Made by a program: the position numbers and the translations under genes. DNA of 64,000 bases from Rhyacophila brunnea (Eukaryota; Arthropoda; Insecta; Trichoptera; Rhyacophilidae), in the NCBI GenBank assembly GCA_022495005.1, contig JAGYXB010000962.1, positions 1 through 64,000 of the forward strand. Reading direction: 5' to 3'. Shown here one piece after another: positions 13,801-28,800 of this stretch. The notes under the pieces were generated by a model. It saw only the letters and a list, made by a program, of their open reading frames with translations. It was not told the DNA's origin and ran no database searches. Positions within the stretch are counted from its first letter, which is position 1; each line of letters starts with the position of its first letter.

Positions 13801-16800
13801 GTGTTATGCGCATAGGAAATTAAATGTGTGACACCACTATGACAAAGTAGTGTCAACACACCTACTCAATAATTACTCGAGAAGACTCTGAACATGCACG
13901 AAGACTGATTTGTTACAAAATTCAGCTTAAATGATATAGTAAAATAGTGTTTGAGGCTTTCACTGTTGTTTTTTGTCGTAGTATATTCTTGGGTTTTCAC
14001 CGTGTCTCCTTCTTCCTTCTTTACTCGACGTTTCGGGCTCGTTGCAGAGGCCATTATCAAGAGATATGTTTTATGATTAAATGTAGTGTAGGTGTGTGAA
14101 TGTGAATGCTCTTAGAATGAATTGCTCTTAGATAATCGGATTCCTTTTGGCATTCTTAGAGTAACGTTTACATTCACACACCTACACTACATTTAATCAT
14201 AAAACATATCTCTTGATAATGGCCTCTGCAACGAGCCCGAAACGTCGAGTAAAGAAGGAGACACGGTGAAAACCCAAGAATACACTACGATATAGTAAAA
14301 TAGCTTTTTCTTTTATTGTGATACAGCCAGGAGCGAAGCCGTAGGGGCGGATTCATTATTAGTCTGAGTCAGGGATTTTCGTGTCCGCACCCCCCTCCAT
14401 CAGAGATGGACCTCATGACTAAGAATCATGACAAAAAAATTAACTCTATTCTAGATTTATTCGGAAGATAATGAGGTACAGACCTACAAACTTATCTGAA
14501 GAATGGGATGGGAGATTCACTGTCGAAAACTACCCAATCGACTGGACAAAATCTGACATTCGAATAAAATTTTCAAAATGGCGTCCTATGGTAGTTTGTA
14601 GTTCCATTTTTGGCCATTCTACAGATGAGTTTGTAGGTCTGTAAATACTCTGTCTACCAGAAAAAATATACGAAGATTTCAATTCGAGACATTTTTTTAT
14701 TAATTTACATATTTTTAAAGTATTTTAAATAACAAATACATAAACTTACAATTTAAAAAAAAAACGTTACAAAATTTGAAATCGTTAAAGGATCTCATCC
14801 TCTTATTAGGTACGTATCATTTTGTGGTCATGTTTATTACCTATACAAATTTAGATTATAGAATAGATTTTTGGCCAATTCATCGTTTTGATGTTTTTTA
14901 TATATAGTAAAAATATCGATTTTCATAAAAAAAAAAATATAAATGTGTATAAAATGAAATCCTTTCTATTTATAGGATGTAGATACCGATGCTGCAAATA
15001 CAATGTGTGTATAAATATATTGTATGAAACAATACAACACTAATTATAATTTTGGCTCATTACGCGCTCACTTTGAGCTAGGTTCATGGTGTTTATTGCC
15101 GCTCGCGTAAAATGACTGAGGGCATGGGAAAAACAAAAGTGCCAGATGCCAGTGACGGTCCGCGTATGGGGAAAGAAAATAAACCATAATTAATTATTTT
15201 CTCTTCAATAGTAAGGATAATTTCAAAATGGGGATATTTAATAACCAAACCAATCTAGTTGCGAGATGATCCGTAATAAGCCGCTGACGCAAGTGCATGA
15301 ATGTAAGAAAATCGGCATGTTTCATAATATAATCAATTTAAGTGTACTAAATCTAAATTAAGCATATTTTTATCGCTGCTTTCTTGGTGGGATAATTATT
15401 GATTCCAATGATTTTTTGTTAGATGAATATTAGCATGGGGCACTGTTCTGATTCGTGAAATAAGCAAAGTCTTTGATCCGGCTCGTCTGGCTTGTGAATA
15501 ATTAAAACGTAATTAAAATCATAATTTAATTTAATTAATTAACATGCAACTTATAGAAAACTTGTCTAAAAATATAAAGTTTTTTTTTTTTTAATATTAA
15601 TAACCATACCCTTGCTTTTTCGTACAAGTGGTTGGGTGGGTTAGTTGCATTGATGTGGAGCTAATTAGGTTCCTCCATTTATATCTTCAATTTTCTTTAT
15701 GTCCAGGATTAAATATTTTGTGTAGTGTTCTTGTGTTGTTCTATAAAAAATATATATTCTATAAAAATATTAAGTTAAAATAACGCGTTACCTAAAAAAA
15801 ATTAACAAATTATCATGGTACTTTTTCAATAAAGGGTGATTTTTTTTATTATTATTAAAATAAATTAAATACATAGAGTTTATCTCGTAAAAATTTGATA
15901 TTATTTGAGGGTTACGTGACAGTGATGATTGTATAAATATTTCATGATGTATGGTATAGTGTAAATCTTAGAAATCGGGAGCATCAATTGTTTGTTCTCC
16001 CGAGGAACATAACTAACCTGCCATTGGTGATGCCAATTAGGAGGGCAATAACTCTGTTCAACCAAATCGCTTCGGATGTTGATATATTCCATCTACGCGA
16101 GGATGAGTATAGGTGAACGTTGTTTTATAAATTCTTAAAATAGGGTCCATTTAGCACATTCGGTGTGCTCCCATGTTTTATAATTTATATATATTTTTTT
16201 TTATAATTTTGTACATTTTACTTTACTTTTCATACTGTTTTTGTGATTCTGCATATATTTATTTCTTTTTTACACGGTGTCTTTGTTTTTAAATGTCATT
16301 TTGTGAACGTCTTTAAAAAATTGAATTTTCAAAAATTAAACAAACAAAACTTATTTTACTAATTAATCTGCGTAGTTATAGTGCAGTTTAATACTGGCTT
16401 CATTCGCTTTGAATGAACATCTTCAAAAAACTACTTGAATTTTGTCATTAGAATGTAATTGTATTCTTCAGCGATGTTTTCGTTGCAACGAGATGACAAG
16501 TCAATTGAAACTCTCAACGCCGTCACTGTGAATAGAAAATTGAGACGCCTTCTCATAAAACTCACAACGATTCTCAGGGCATTGAATTGTTTATTTTATA
16601 ATGCCAGCTGTTTAAATGTCAGTCACATGGAATCATTGTCACTCAGCTTTGCACAACGGGATTTTTCCGCTCTGCGAATGACACTAGTAATTTTGTCACA
16701 CATTACGTATGTATTATTACATTACACTATTTGGTGGAATATAATGTAAATAGATATTCACCGGATTCGACTATCAAGGTGATGAAAAATTGGTCAGCTT

Positions 16801-19800
16801 TTTTCATAGTCACACGACTTTTTCAAAAGACAATAAAACTATGTAATATCTAGAGACCTAATACAAACTTACAAATAGCTAATGCTCTAAGGTTAAGTGC
16901 CACAGAACAGATAATAAATATAAATCCGATAGGCTATATACCAATACAGTCAATTTTGATGCAGGGTTTTGAATGTGTGCGTGTCCTACGTGTAAAATGA
17001 ACCATTCATTATAGACGTGCAATAGTGTGTGTCAATGCATAAACCGAGAGCAGTTGTCAATTATTCGACGAATTACGTATTCTTGTGTGTAAATTTATCC
17101 CGTATTCTTCTTTACTCGAGATCGGTTGCCTACTTCTCCTTACCCGTTAGGTATTTCAGTTCCCATTATTTCTGAGTTCACTGTTTAGTGCAGTTGTGAC
17201 TTTCTATGACGCAGTTGAGACGGTTGCTTCGTCATAAAATACCTGCCGACCAATGTTTTAAAAATGCGAATTTATCACAGTTCATATTTTATAAGGTACT
17301 ACAAATCCCTCTGGTCTATCATATACTTATTTACTATGCCACCGCCCCGCCCCGTTTCTGTCCTTTACATCGCTATGAAATCACTGCCATGACGTTGGCT
17401 GTAGAATAAAAATCGATTAGCGAAATAAACAAATGTCCAACATAACTATTTGAATATTATAAGATAGAATAAATTTTTGGGCTGTCACCGATTTTACTCA
17501 TATTCTCAATGTTTTTGGCTCATTTTCAAGCCCCACTTTATAATATATAACATAACATTAAAACAGATACTCAAATTCTATTGAATATAAACAATATATT
17601 CCTTCAATGTGTCAACATAATATATAAGATTTTCTACGGCTGCACACACTTTAGTATAAACTATTGTAATACTAAAAGTCATATAACTCCGCCTAGTTAT
17701 AGTTCAAACTCTTTAAAATATTCATTCTCTGTTTAATATGAAAATAATGATATCATCGTAACAAGTAAGCTCGTTGTTTTACTACTTTTTACAAGCTTCC
17801 AGTGAAATTTTTAACGTCAAAACAACAATAATTGTATACAATCCCTGGTCACTTTTTGTACTGTATTAAAACAAACGGAAAACTCGTGAGAATTGTGTGA
17901 CATTGTATTAAAAACGAAACTGTGCATAGTTAACTGTATTCTTTTTATATCTGTTATTAAATTTGTAACTGAGATTAGATACTATTATATTAAGCAAAAA
18001 AGGGCCTTTATAAGTCATCGGTAAATAATATCTCAAAAATTTCTGCCGGTATATTGAGAGGTAAGTCAGTAAAAAGGGTAGAACGTATAAATACCTCGTT
18101 TACCATGATAAGTGTAAATACAGAAACAGAGTACTATGAGATCGAGATATCAAGAAACATGTTCAATAATTTGTTATTTGATATTTCAGAGATATTCCAA
18201 TGTCCATTATCAAAATATATAATATCACCATATACCTTAGCGGGTCTAGGACGATTTGGCACCGGGACAACTGGACGCCACGCAATTCGAAATTAAATAG
18301 ACGTTAGGTACCTAAATATTATAAGTACTTAAAAATATTATTATTATATTATGATTTAATAGTTGGTGAGAATTTAAATACTATGCACATGTAAATAATG
18401 ATTTAATCGTGGATATGTTTAAGTTCCAACGAAAAAAGAGTTTTTTTTAATTTTATATAAAGCCTTAGGCATGGTAATTCTCATTTCGAAATAAAAAAAA
18501 CATTATGTTAAGAGTAAAATGAATTAAAACTACTAAGTAGTAGATAGAAATTGATTAAAATTCCTCGTCTACGTTCTGTATACGTGTCTACGACATGGGG
18601 TGTCCAATTATCCTGGCGTCCAGTTGTCCCATTCCCTACTTAAGCAATGGATCCTGCAAATCTTTACAAAATGAAAAATGATCACACATAATTATCCAAA
18701 AACAAAACATGTTATGAAAGTACATTCCACCACATATTTGTAGAGTATGCATATTGTTTTATGTCTTTCCTCCTTCAGAGAGTTTTCCATCCTGGACAAC
18801 GCTTTCCAGTTGTTTTGATGCAGACCATTCATATCACTCTCCGCAATTCGGAAGTTTTATTGCTATCAGAAGATGCGTACATAACCAGCTGTCTTGCTAG
18901 TAACTTTTCCGGCATTACAGCGTAGTCTCTCTATTTCAATTTGTCATCTGATCGTTTTGAATCCTCATTATACATCGACTTTTGTGTAACAGTCTTAATT
19001 CCATGACTCTGTTCTCAAAAATACCCATATTTCTCTCATCCTGTTTGTTGATTTCCCAGAATTCTGATCAATACATTAATACTAGCCGCAGGATAATTTA
19101 ATATACCTATAGTTTCTTTTGTAAGTAATCTGTTTTTCAGAAGCCTTTATAGACCAAAATAGCACCTGTTAGCGGCGTTGATCCGGCGATTTATTTCGAC
19201 GCATGTGTTATTTTGTATTAGCGAAACAGTTTCAAAAGCATCGCTGCCAACGATAATATTTCTATTATCATTTGTACTGTGGAGAACTCGCATATATTTT
19301 GTTTTCCTTTAAATAAATGCCTCTTTTTGGGCTTTTGTGGACCGAGCAATTATATCAATATCATCGGCGTATGCCAATAATTGACCTATGAAATACCATG
19401 CAATTGACTTCCAATTTTGCATCACGGATAACCTTTTCGAGGGCTAAGTTAAACAGAAAACAGGCAAAGTGTAGTTTCCAATGTAATACCATTCGTTGTC
19501 AGTCCATTTTTAACCCGCACATTATTTTATCATATTCACAAGTTTTTAGGGTATGTTTAGCTCCCTCATGGTGGCACATAATTATTGGTTTCTGTTAACA
19601 GTCATAACATAAAAATATGACGGGTTGAGATACAAAACTGATATTATATTTCTTAATTTTGTCACATGGTGAAAATTTGGTCTATTGTTAATCTGTTTTT
19701 TTTTCAATCTACATTGGTAGTGCCTAGTTATACCCACTACCCAAAAAAATCAATTATTGTAGATAATTATCCTCATACTTTATATCGTGTCCGAAAATTT

Positions 19801-22800
19801 CTACCTATGCAGTTTGCCGTATCACACTTCACCATAGAATGCTGTATCGGAAATAAATGGTCGTATATTAAATACCATCCAACCTCTTTGGGTCGTATAG
19901 TACTGAGGTAAAATTCATGTCTAAATAAAACACGGTTCTTGTCGGTTTACAGTAAGCCAGCGGCAAACAAATTTTGAAAATAGCCTATATACCTATTGGA
20001 TTATTTGTTAGCTTAAGTTAGGTTAGGATCTAATAAAATTGGAACATTATTGTATGCAATTTACGAACAACGCGTATTTTTTTCATCTCGGTGCTATATA
20101 GATGACCGTATAGTATACAGTCATCTCTTTCCGATAAGAAAGCTCACGGCGAACTGTGATACGGTGAAATGTAATCATACGTACAATAATTTACATGTAA
20201 TCCGTTTATATTGACGAGGGCTGTGAAACTCTTCAGAGGTTGAGTTCATTAATAAATCAATGCAGTGAAATGAAAAGTGTTTTTGGAGTTGCCGCGAGCG
20301 GTAAAATTCTAAATCGGCGGCTGTGACCTCAGACGAATAAGCCATCGGCCAGCGCTCAACAGGCAGTTGGGCAACGTCACTCGGAAGTGACTTCCTGCGC
20401 CGTAGCCTTCGAGGTTGCAGCTCACAGCCTGCGCGATACAATCGCCAGCCCCGTCGCATCCTTCCACACGGCGGCAATAATTAAAAATTTCATATTGCAG
20501 AATTTATGCCCGAGTCTCGAATAACCGCGAACGCCACCAGATGGAAAGATCTGCGGGGGTCTAGCAAATGATTATTTTAGCGTTGGTCGTAAATGAATTT
20601 TAATCGCAATGAATAGTTTTTCTTTCGCTAATGGCGGATCGTCAATTTTATTGTTCTCAAATCGACAAAGTCATCTTAAATGAAAAGAGATTCATTATCG
20701 TTTTGATACGATCTTATATAATTGACGTACCTAAAGTTAGGTTACCTACCGGCGAGAATTCTGTACGCCCGCTTCAACGCATCTATTCTATACATAAGGC
20801 TGCTATCGAGGGTAGTTTATCATATTTATGTATTGAGATATTATAATATTATTGTTACAATAAGTTCGCCGTCTAAACTGTCAAAACTTCTAAAAGTTAA
20901 CACAGCCAAGAGAGGTGCTGTTAAAACCTAACACTTTTTGACATTTCAGATGGTTAATAATTAACCACCTCAATACCAGCGCTCGAAATGGACTGGAACG
21001 CACCGGAGCGTAGCTTCTGTTCTTGAAATCCCCGAGATTATTGCTCAGTCTCGTGTAAAAGTTAAAAACTGTAATATGATTCATAAATTATTAAGTAGGT
21101 ATTAAAAAGTAATATAATCATTTACATATTTAAATATATTTTTATACAAAACTTATCGAAATCATCTTAAAAATATATGTAAATGACGTGGCGTAAATCA
21201 TCATTTTCATCTGCCGCGCGACAACATTATGTCCAAATCTTGCATGCCACAAGACTGTCCCATTTAACCGTCTAATCTTGGCAGGTATTTAACAAACAAA
21301 ATCATGTACATTATTTTTATATAAGTAAGTAATACTTGCACTTGAATTACATAAATATGTTAATATTTTCGGAAAATTATCGAGCGCTCCGGTTCGTAAA
21401 ATTGTTCATTTCGAACACTGCTCAATACATATATGATAAACGACCCTCGATTGCCACCGATAGCCGCCTTTTGTATAGAATAGACTCACTGAAGATTTTA
21501 ATTCGAATACCTCGTCTGGTATTTTTTTCCATATTGTACCTACTTATATAAACGTTTCATGCGTACTTTTTTCGAATTTGTTTTATTGTTTCATCGGAAA
21601 TAGCGCAGAATGGTAATAAACTTAGCAAATATTTTATTTATTCAACGAATAATTCACAACACGTAATTTAAGAAGCACTTTAGTTGTATGACAACTAGTT
21701 ATTTCCGTTGTAATTAGGTAGGATGCAAATGGCTCAATTGGTAAAGAAAATTGACGGGAATCCGATGGATGTACGTTCGAGTCCTGTCCGGTGTCATATT
21801 TTTAGTAGGTATGTTTCTGACACGTTTTAAAATAATGTATGTTCTGGAGTGTTAAAGCGCACAAATTTCTACGATGTAGACTGTGAAAACTACATTTAAA
21901 TTCTTAGCAATATTTCCTCGTATAGACGTGCATAAAAGTTCAAAGAAATGATTTTACATCTGCATTTGTGTAGCGGGATAAGTTTACAGTCCGTTTTATA
22001 ATTTGTATGAGGACATGTATGTTGGTCTGGCTTAGGCATAATGATCTATGGCACAGTAAAGTTGACGTTGACGATCCTCTCCAAATCATTCCCTGAGAAT
22101 GCGGGAATATTGATATACATCTAGGGTATTTGGTAAATTATGATAAGTTTAAACCTTGAATTTCTCCCTGCAAACCGAGAAAATAAAATCAGGAAACAAT
22201 ATCATTAAATATGTGAATAATTTAGATTGTCCAAATGAAAGAGAAATGTTTTCCAGTTAGCGAAACCCTGGAAGATCCACAGAGACAGGTCAGACCAGCT
22301 CGACATGTCCTTTTTATTTAGCGCAGCGATGGAAAGGGCAAAAGTATTCGATATTATCATCGTCGTCATATAACTAAAGCTTACAACATATGGTAAAACT
22401 GTTACCTATCTCGAAATTACTACTTTTTCACGTATCATAAATTGATGAAAGACCACAAGAATTTAAGGTATTATAATATATCGTCGGTGTTTTGTAAAAA
22501 GGGCAAATCAACCATTTTGGCGAAATCGAGATTTTAATGAAAATACAATATGTACCCCACTAGCTTTGTTGTGTAAAATCTCCACTCGATTAAAATTAAA
22601 TTAATTAAAATTACGAATAAAAAACGAATGTGACATATTAGGCCTTTTAAAATATTATATAATAATGCCTATTATAATGTCAGTATTCTTTCTAAGCTTT
22701 ATTATAAACTTGTTAAATATTTATAATCATCCACAGGTCATAAACAAATAAATGTCAATAGTTAAAAATCCTTCTCCTGTAAAATAGCATTTTGGTTAAT

Positions 22801-25800
22801 TCGCCCTTTTTACAAAACACCGACGATATAATATACGGTTCGATATTTTCTGCAGGAAATAAGGAATGGAAATGGCTCTGAGTGATACATGGCAATACAA
22901 CAGACGCGATGTATACACTAGAATAGCGACGATGGACAATAGGATGCGTGCCTTACTTGTTTTGCGAGAAAATCACGGTTATAATATTACTGCGAAAAAC
23001 TATTAAAAGAAAAACATAAGATTAGCGATTTTAGCTGACTGTAAAATATGTTTTTTTTAACAATTATTATTAAAGGCTACATGAAATTTGATCATATAGG
23101 TACCGTTTAAAAATTAAGGTACGCCGATCCGATTGCTTCTCGTTTATAAGACGTAAGCAGGTCTAATATGTTTATTGTCTATCGTTACTATCACCGACAG
23201 CACCTTGGTCGACTCTTTGGCAAAATTCTGATTGTGAAACACTTATAGAACCTAAACCGGGATATCGTTAAACTTCCCGGCCACAGACAATACGTAACAA
23301 CTGGAAAAAGGAAAATCGACTCTGGACGCATATTTATTGTCAGTGAAAATACTTATTAGAACTAAATTTAAAAAAAAAGTTCTTATGCAGGCATGTCAGC
23401 ATAATAATATGTTGAGCGAGAATGCTGAAAAGCTGTAGATATAACTAAAAAAATCCATCGGCATAGACGCAGACTAATTGTTTTGCCAGAGAGAAAATTC
23501 CTCTTCACTCAATGAGGTCTACCAAAATCAAAAACTTAGACATGTATGCTATAACGGAAACAAATTAGGGGAAAAGAGTTTGCTCGAAGCTAATAATGCT
23601 ATTTTTGCCTATTATTTTTTACTCCCTTGACACACCATCCATTGTTATAAATTTCATATTTGTTTAGTTTTTTGGCATCTAAAAAAAGGTTCACCAAGTA
23701 TGGTGGTCATGAGAATTCCGGTATCATCTTCAAAATACACGCCGAGAAATATTTATTCATTTAAGAGGCTAATCGACAATTGGTTCTCAGCATGAAATTG
23801 AGTCGTGAGTGTTCACGTATTAGACAATGTCACAAATTAAATTTAGCAAAATATGCATATTTAGTTAAGTATTTATGAATATTTCAAACAGTAATAACAA
23901 ATATTACGATATCTATAAAAAGCCGCCATGTTGTTTCAATTCCAATCTGCCAACTTAAAAAATACTATTTTTCTCTCTACCACCTAAGAATACCATACTA
24001 GAAAAGTTCCAAAAATACTACGAAAGGTTTCAATACTTACTAAAATATCATATAGCTTCCTTTCGTTATAGTCAAACCCTTTTTGATACTATATATATAT
24101 ATATAATTTTAATCGCAATTAAAAGAATAAATCATTAAATTGTGTACCTACTTATCATAAACCATAAACAATCTATTAATTACGTGTTATTCAAAAGAAG
24201 CGCGTCAAAATTGCATAACTATGTAAATATACCTCCATACTAAAAAAAAACAATGAATAGGTATTAGGCTAACCAACGTAATATTTATAAGGTCAACCAA
24301 AACTTACGACTAAATCTGCAATACGTTGTTAATTAGAACGGCATGTACCCACATACATATTAATTATAATATAAACACATAATATCTGTAAATATATTAT
24401 AATACTGACGTGTTATCGTCCATATTACATCTAAGGCATTTAAAACACGGCGTGAAGGTTAAAGACCTATTTTATTACGGTTGTTAAAGGCACGCGTGAA
24501 GAATGCTTAAATATATTTGCTGTGAAAATTTACTCTAAAAGATTTTGATCTAACACAAAATGTTTTCGTATTAATTCAGTGGCGGATCGTCCCGCCAGAG
24601 TAAAAGGCGTTACAATCTAAGGTCGTTCAAAAAAGCCACCATTTTTTGTATGACTGTGGTCTAATGTTTAACTGTATTAAATTTCATCAACTGATCAACA
24701 GAATCAACTAATTTCACGGAAATTTCGCAGATTCATGATAACTGATTGATTAAATCAACTAACATTCCATAAAATACGAAACACTGGTATTTTATATCGA
24801 TGTATATTTCATGCATGATCAAAGATAATTTCCTTGTGTAAAAAAGGAAATATAACCATCGTATTATGCTATTCAACTCTAGATTAATCTAGCATCATTT
24901 CTTTTATTCAAGTGACTAATTAATCATATTAATACTATCTACGAGGGTTTTCGATGGAATTTGAATTTAAATTCTAATGGATTTATCACCAATTATGGAT
25001 TATCAATACCCGTTGTTATTTATTATTAGTAGGTACTTATATTATTGATATATCTCATTAGTTAACTCCATTAAATTCCCAAAATATTGCCATCGTTTTC
25101 CCAGTATTGAAATATTTACACCTGTGGAATGTATTATTATTGATTATTATCTAATGATCTATTATTAGGGTTTTGACGATGTATACGCCTATTGATTGTA
25201 TTATTAATGATAAAGTAGGGGTTTGTTTACAAACACTTCAACTATTCATAATTATTTGTTTGTTATATTTTTTAATGTGATCCTTGACTTAATAGGTAGG
25301 TAATAACGTTTTTACCTACTTTATTGTATTAATTTATTATATTAGTTAGCATTAACACTGTATTCGTTGTCAGTGTGTATTTACCATCGGTGAGTGGGCA
25401 TAGTGCCTTTAGATGTCGAAAGGCGAAACCCGGGTCGCGAAAAACGACTAAAATGTAATAGTAAAAAACTAAATCCATTAGTCTAATTAATCGACATGAC
25501 ATTTCGTTTTATTTAAAATAATTAATAGTACATACTTTAAGGTTACATGTAAATTGTACGCATTTTTGGCCATAACACATTTCACCGTAAGCCGTTTTAT
25601 TGAAAATGTGTGGCCGTATAGCATTGAGATAATAAAAATATACGTTGTTCGTGGATCATTGTAAGCAGTAATGTTCCGATTTTAATTGATTCAATAAGAT
25701 CATTAATTTCATATTGATTTGTATTAAATCTCTAATAATAATGCTGTTATTATTATCAGATATTTGATATAACTTAATACTTATGAGCACCTACCGGAAT

Positions 25801-28800
25801 TTTATATAAATTTATACGAAATGATTGTATTTATAATTTACTTACCTGGCTAAATATTTTCTTCTGTTTTTCCCTTGCATTTCGGTGATTGAATGAATTT
25901 GAACGCATTACTAAACAACCATCTATTTCCGATACAACATCTCATGGTGAATTGTATTCCGGCCAAATACATGCGTACAATTTTACGAACACGTTACTTG
26001 AGACCACCTTACGAACATACCAATTATTGAAACATGCATCATCTATCCAACTCCGACCAACGCGCTTTACCAATTAAGCAATTTATACAATATTAATTAC
26101 ACCGAAATACGAGTATACTATGAATGCGTTATCTCAAATTTCGTTAATATCGGCGACCATATTTTGTGATTATTTTTTAATTAATGGTTTAATAATAATT
26201 TTATACTTAGGTACCTTAATTCCTAGGTGGTGTGAGGACCACGAGGGTGTAAATCTTGCGTATTATTCAATGAACAATAAAAATAGTTTAATTGATAATT
26301 AATAACTTCATACCATAATAATTAAAATTGTCATTTTCATAACGGGGATAATAAGTACAGAGATAAATACGAACTCATTGTAAGCGGGTTTATTATCATT
26401 TATCAAGTATGACACAACTCACTGCATCAGTTCAACCTCTCAGTATTCTTTACATTACATAACTTGAACTTAAATTAATAATTAACTAAATAGTATTATA
26501 AGATTTGGCTAAGATTTCGGGGTGAATAATCTATCAAAAAAAAAAGCTGCTGACAACACAATATCAAGTTGTATCCATGTAAGTGTGACTTCAGTTTATT
26601 GTTATACACAATTTATTTCAATATGGTGTTAACATTGTTAACTATCAATAAAATTCTTGATGGATATTTAGGATCGGTATTGTCCGTTTCAAGAAGACAT
26701 TCTCAATAACTGCATCTCATCTGCCTACTAGAAAACGAGGTGAAATCAGTAGGTACACATTGTGTTTTATTTTAATTACTGTTATATAAAACTCAAAGTT
26801 ACTAGGTATATATTTACCAAATAGTTATAATATTATATAATAAGTGATATGTACACAAATAATAATTGCTATTACCGTTGAACTGATTAACCATGGATTA
26901 TTTATTATTGGTAAAAAGTCAGTTTGTTTAATTAAATTAAGTACAATTATTATATCAGTGGCAAAGGGTGAGGATAGATCCGACATAAATAGTGCATTGT
27001 AAATTTTGTCAGTCATATTTATTTGTTTTCATTAAACATAAGAATACAAATTGCAGGTGGTATTGGTTAGTTTTTTTAATTCAATCAAATCATCTTCTGT
27101 CTATAAAATGTCTAAAATGTGCCATTAAATTACACATTTAGATATTTTATAGATATAAGCAATATAAGCATATTTTTATCTATTCTGATTTGGTTGAGCA
27201 GGCTTTAATCGAATTTAAATAAACCATCTGCAATTTGCATTATTAGTTCAACAAAAACAGATGAGTATGACAGACAAGGTGTGCATTATTTTTGTCGGAT
27301 CTCCAAAACCTACCACTACTATTATGGTTTGGTCTATGCAGGGTTTAATTGAATTTAAAAAAAGTTTACCAATACCATCTGCAATTAATTGTTTTTTTCT
27401 CAAACTCCGTAGATACGGCTATTAAAACCCTTGATTGCTCCGTAACTATAGCAGTTACGGTTTGGATTTATTTACCGATCTTATACAAAAACTCTGCAGA
27501 ATACAAATATCTGAAAACATGAAAATACCTAAATACGTCAGTTACGGCCTCTGTGCTTAGTACGGCAGCATACTTATAGGTATGTTTTTGTTGAATTAAG
27601 AATACATACTACAGACGGCGATGGTTAGTTTTTTAAAATTCTCAAAGTTCTGCCAAAACCAACCCATAATCTATAAAAAAAATATTCTTCTATCTATAAA
27701 ATATCTAATAAGATCTAGATAAATGAATATTTTTTTACTGTTATCTATTATGGCTTGGATTAAGCAGGGTTTAATTGAATTTTAAAAACCAACCAGCACC
27801 ATCTGCACATTGTATACTTACTTAGTTCAACGAAAACAAATAAGTATGTTTGACAAACTTGAATGTGCACTAATTTATGTCAAATCTCCACAGCCTACCT
27901 CCACCTTTCGCCACTAGAATATTATATAATACTCATTACACATAATTCAATGATGATCAGGACCTGTTTCGTTTGTTTTGATATGACATGCTCATTTAAT
28001 AAGAGATTAAATGATGTGGAGTAAGTATTATACTGATCTGCTATGTAAAAATACTGAATGTAAAAAGAATCCAATAATTTTACATAATATAAGGGAGAAA
28101 AGGGTAGTTTAAAACTTGGGCTCACATTTCACTAAAACCAAAAACACTGACTTTTTTACTTAGTAGGGCAGTATATACCAAGTGTTTATTACCTTAATTT
28201 TGATTCATTAAAAGAAATAATAGGTAGCCAGCCATATATTTTATATTAGGTGTTAAAATCATTGTACGTTTGTGTCACAAAACGCCTTCATCCGTCACTG
28301 ACATCAGTGGTTATTTTTTTAAGAGATTGCAACACAATGATGAGTTCATTATAATAATTATATTACATATTTACAAAAAGTTGACAAACAATTTGAATTT
28401 TTTTAAGATGCAACAATCTCATCAAGTAGGTAAAGAAAAATACAATTGAAAATTTATTAAGTACCTAATTTATTTTTAGCATTCAAATCTCTGTAAAATA
28501 TGTCATCTTGATTATAAAGACAATATAATAATTATATATGGCGTGTTTTAAATGAGGTAAGGATTATAATATATTTTTGAAATATTATATTATTACGTAT
28601 ACATTAATAAAAGATTGAAGTGCACAAAACAGATTGATAAGAATTAAACGCGAAAGCCAGTCGTCGTCACAGTCCAAGACTTTCACAACAGTTTTGGTTC
28701 ATGATTTAATGAGGGACGAACCCGTACGTCTTCAAATTTTATAAATATTTGACAAACTTTAATACATATTATGTATGTATCATTTCATCATCATTATCAT

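Noticed and set aside
13866..14060. Frame with basic MASATSPKRRVKKEEGD start
   Set aside because: It is contained within the palindromic repeat, whose opposite arm encodes the same words by symmetry.
18241..18298. Coding reading of the segment ending the 80-codon frame at 18054-18296
   Set aside because: The C-terminal third is the terminal repeat of a MITE, so the frame is chance.
20175..20477. 100-codon open frame on the - strand in the GC-rich island
   Set aside because: Arg-rich composition follows from GC content; no domain, no fitting splice context. Kept only as a note on the island.
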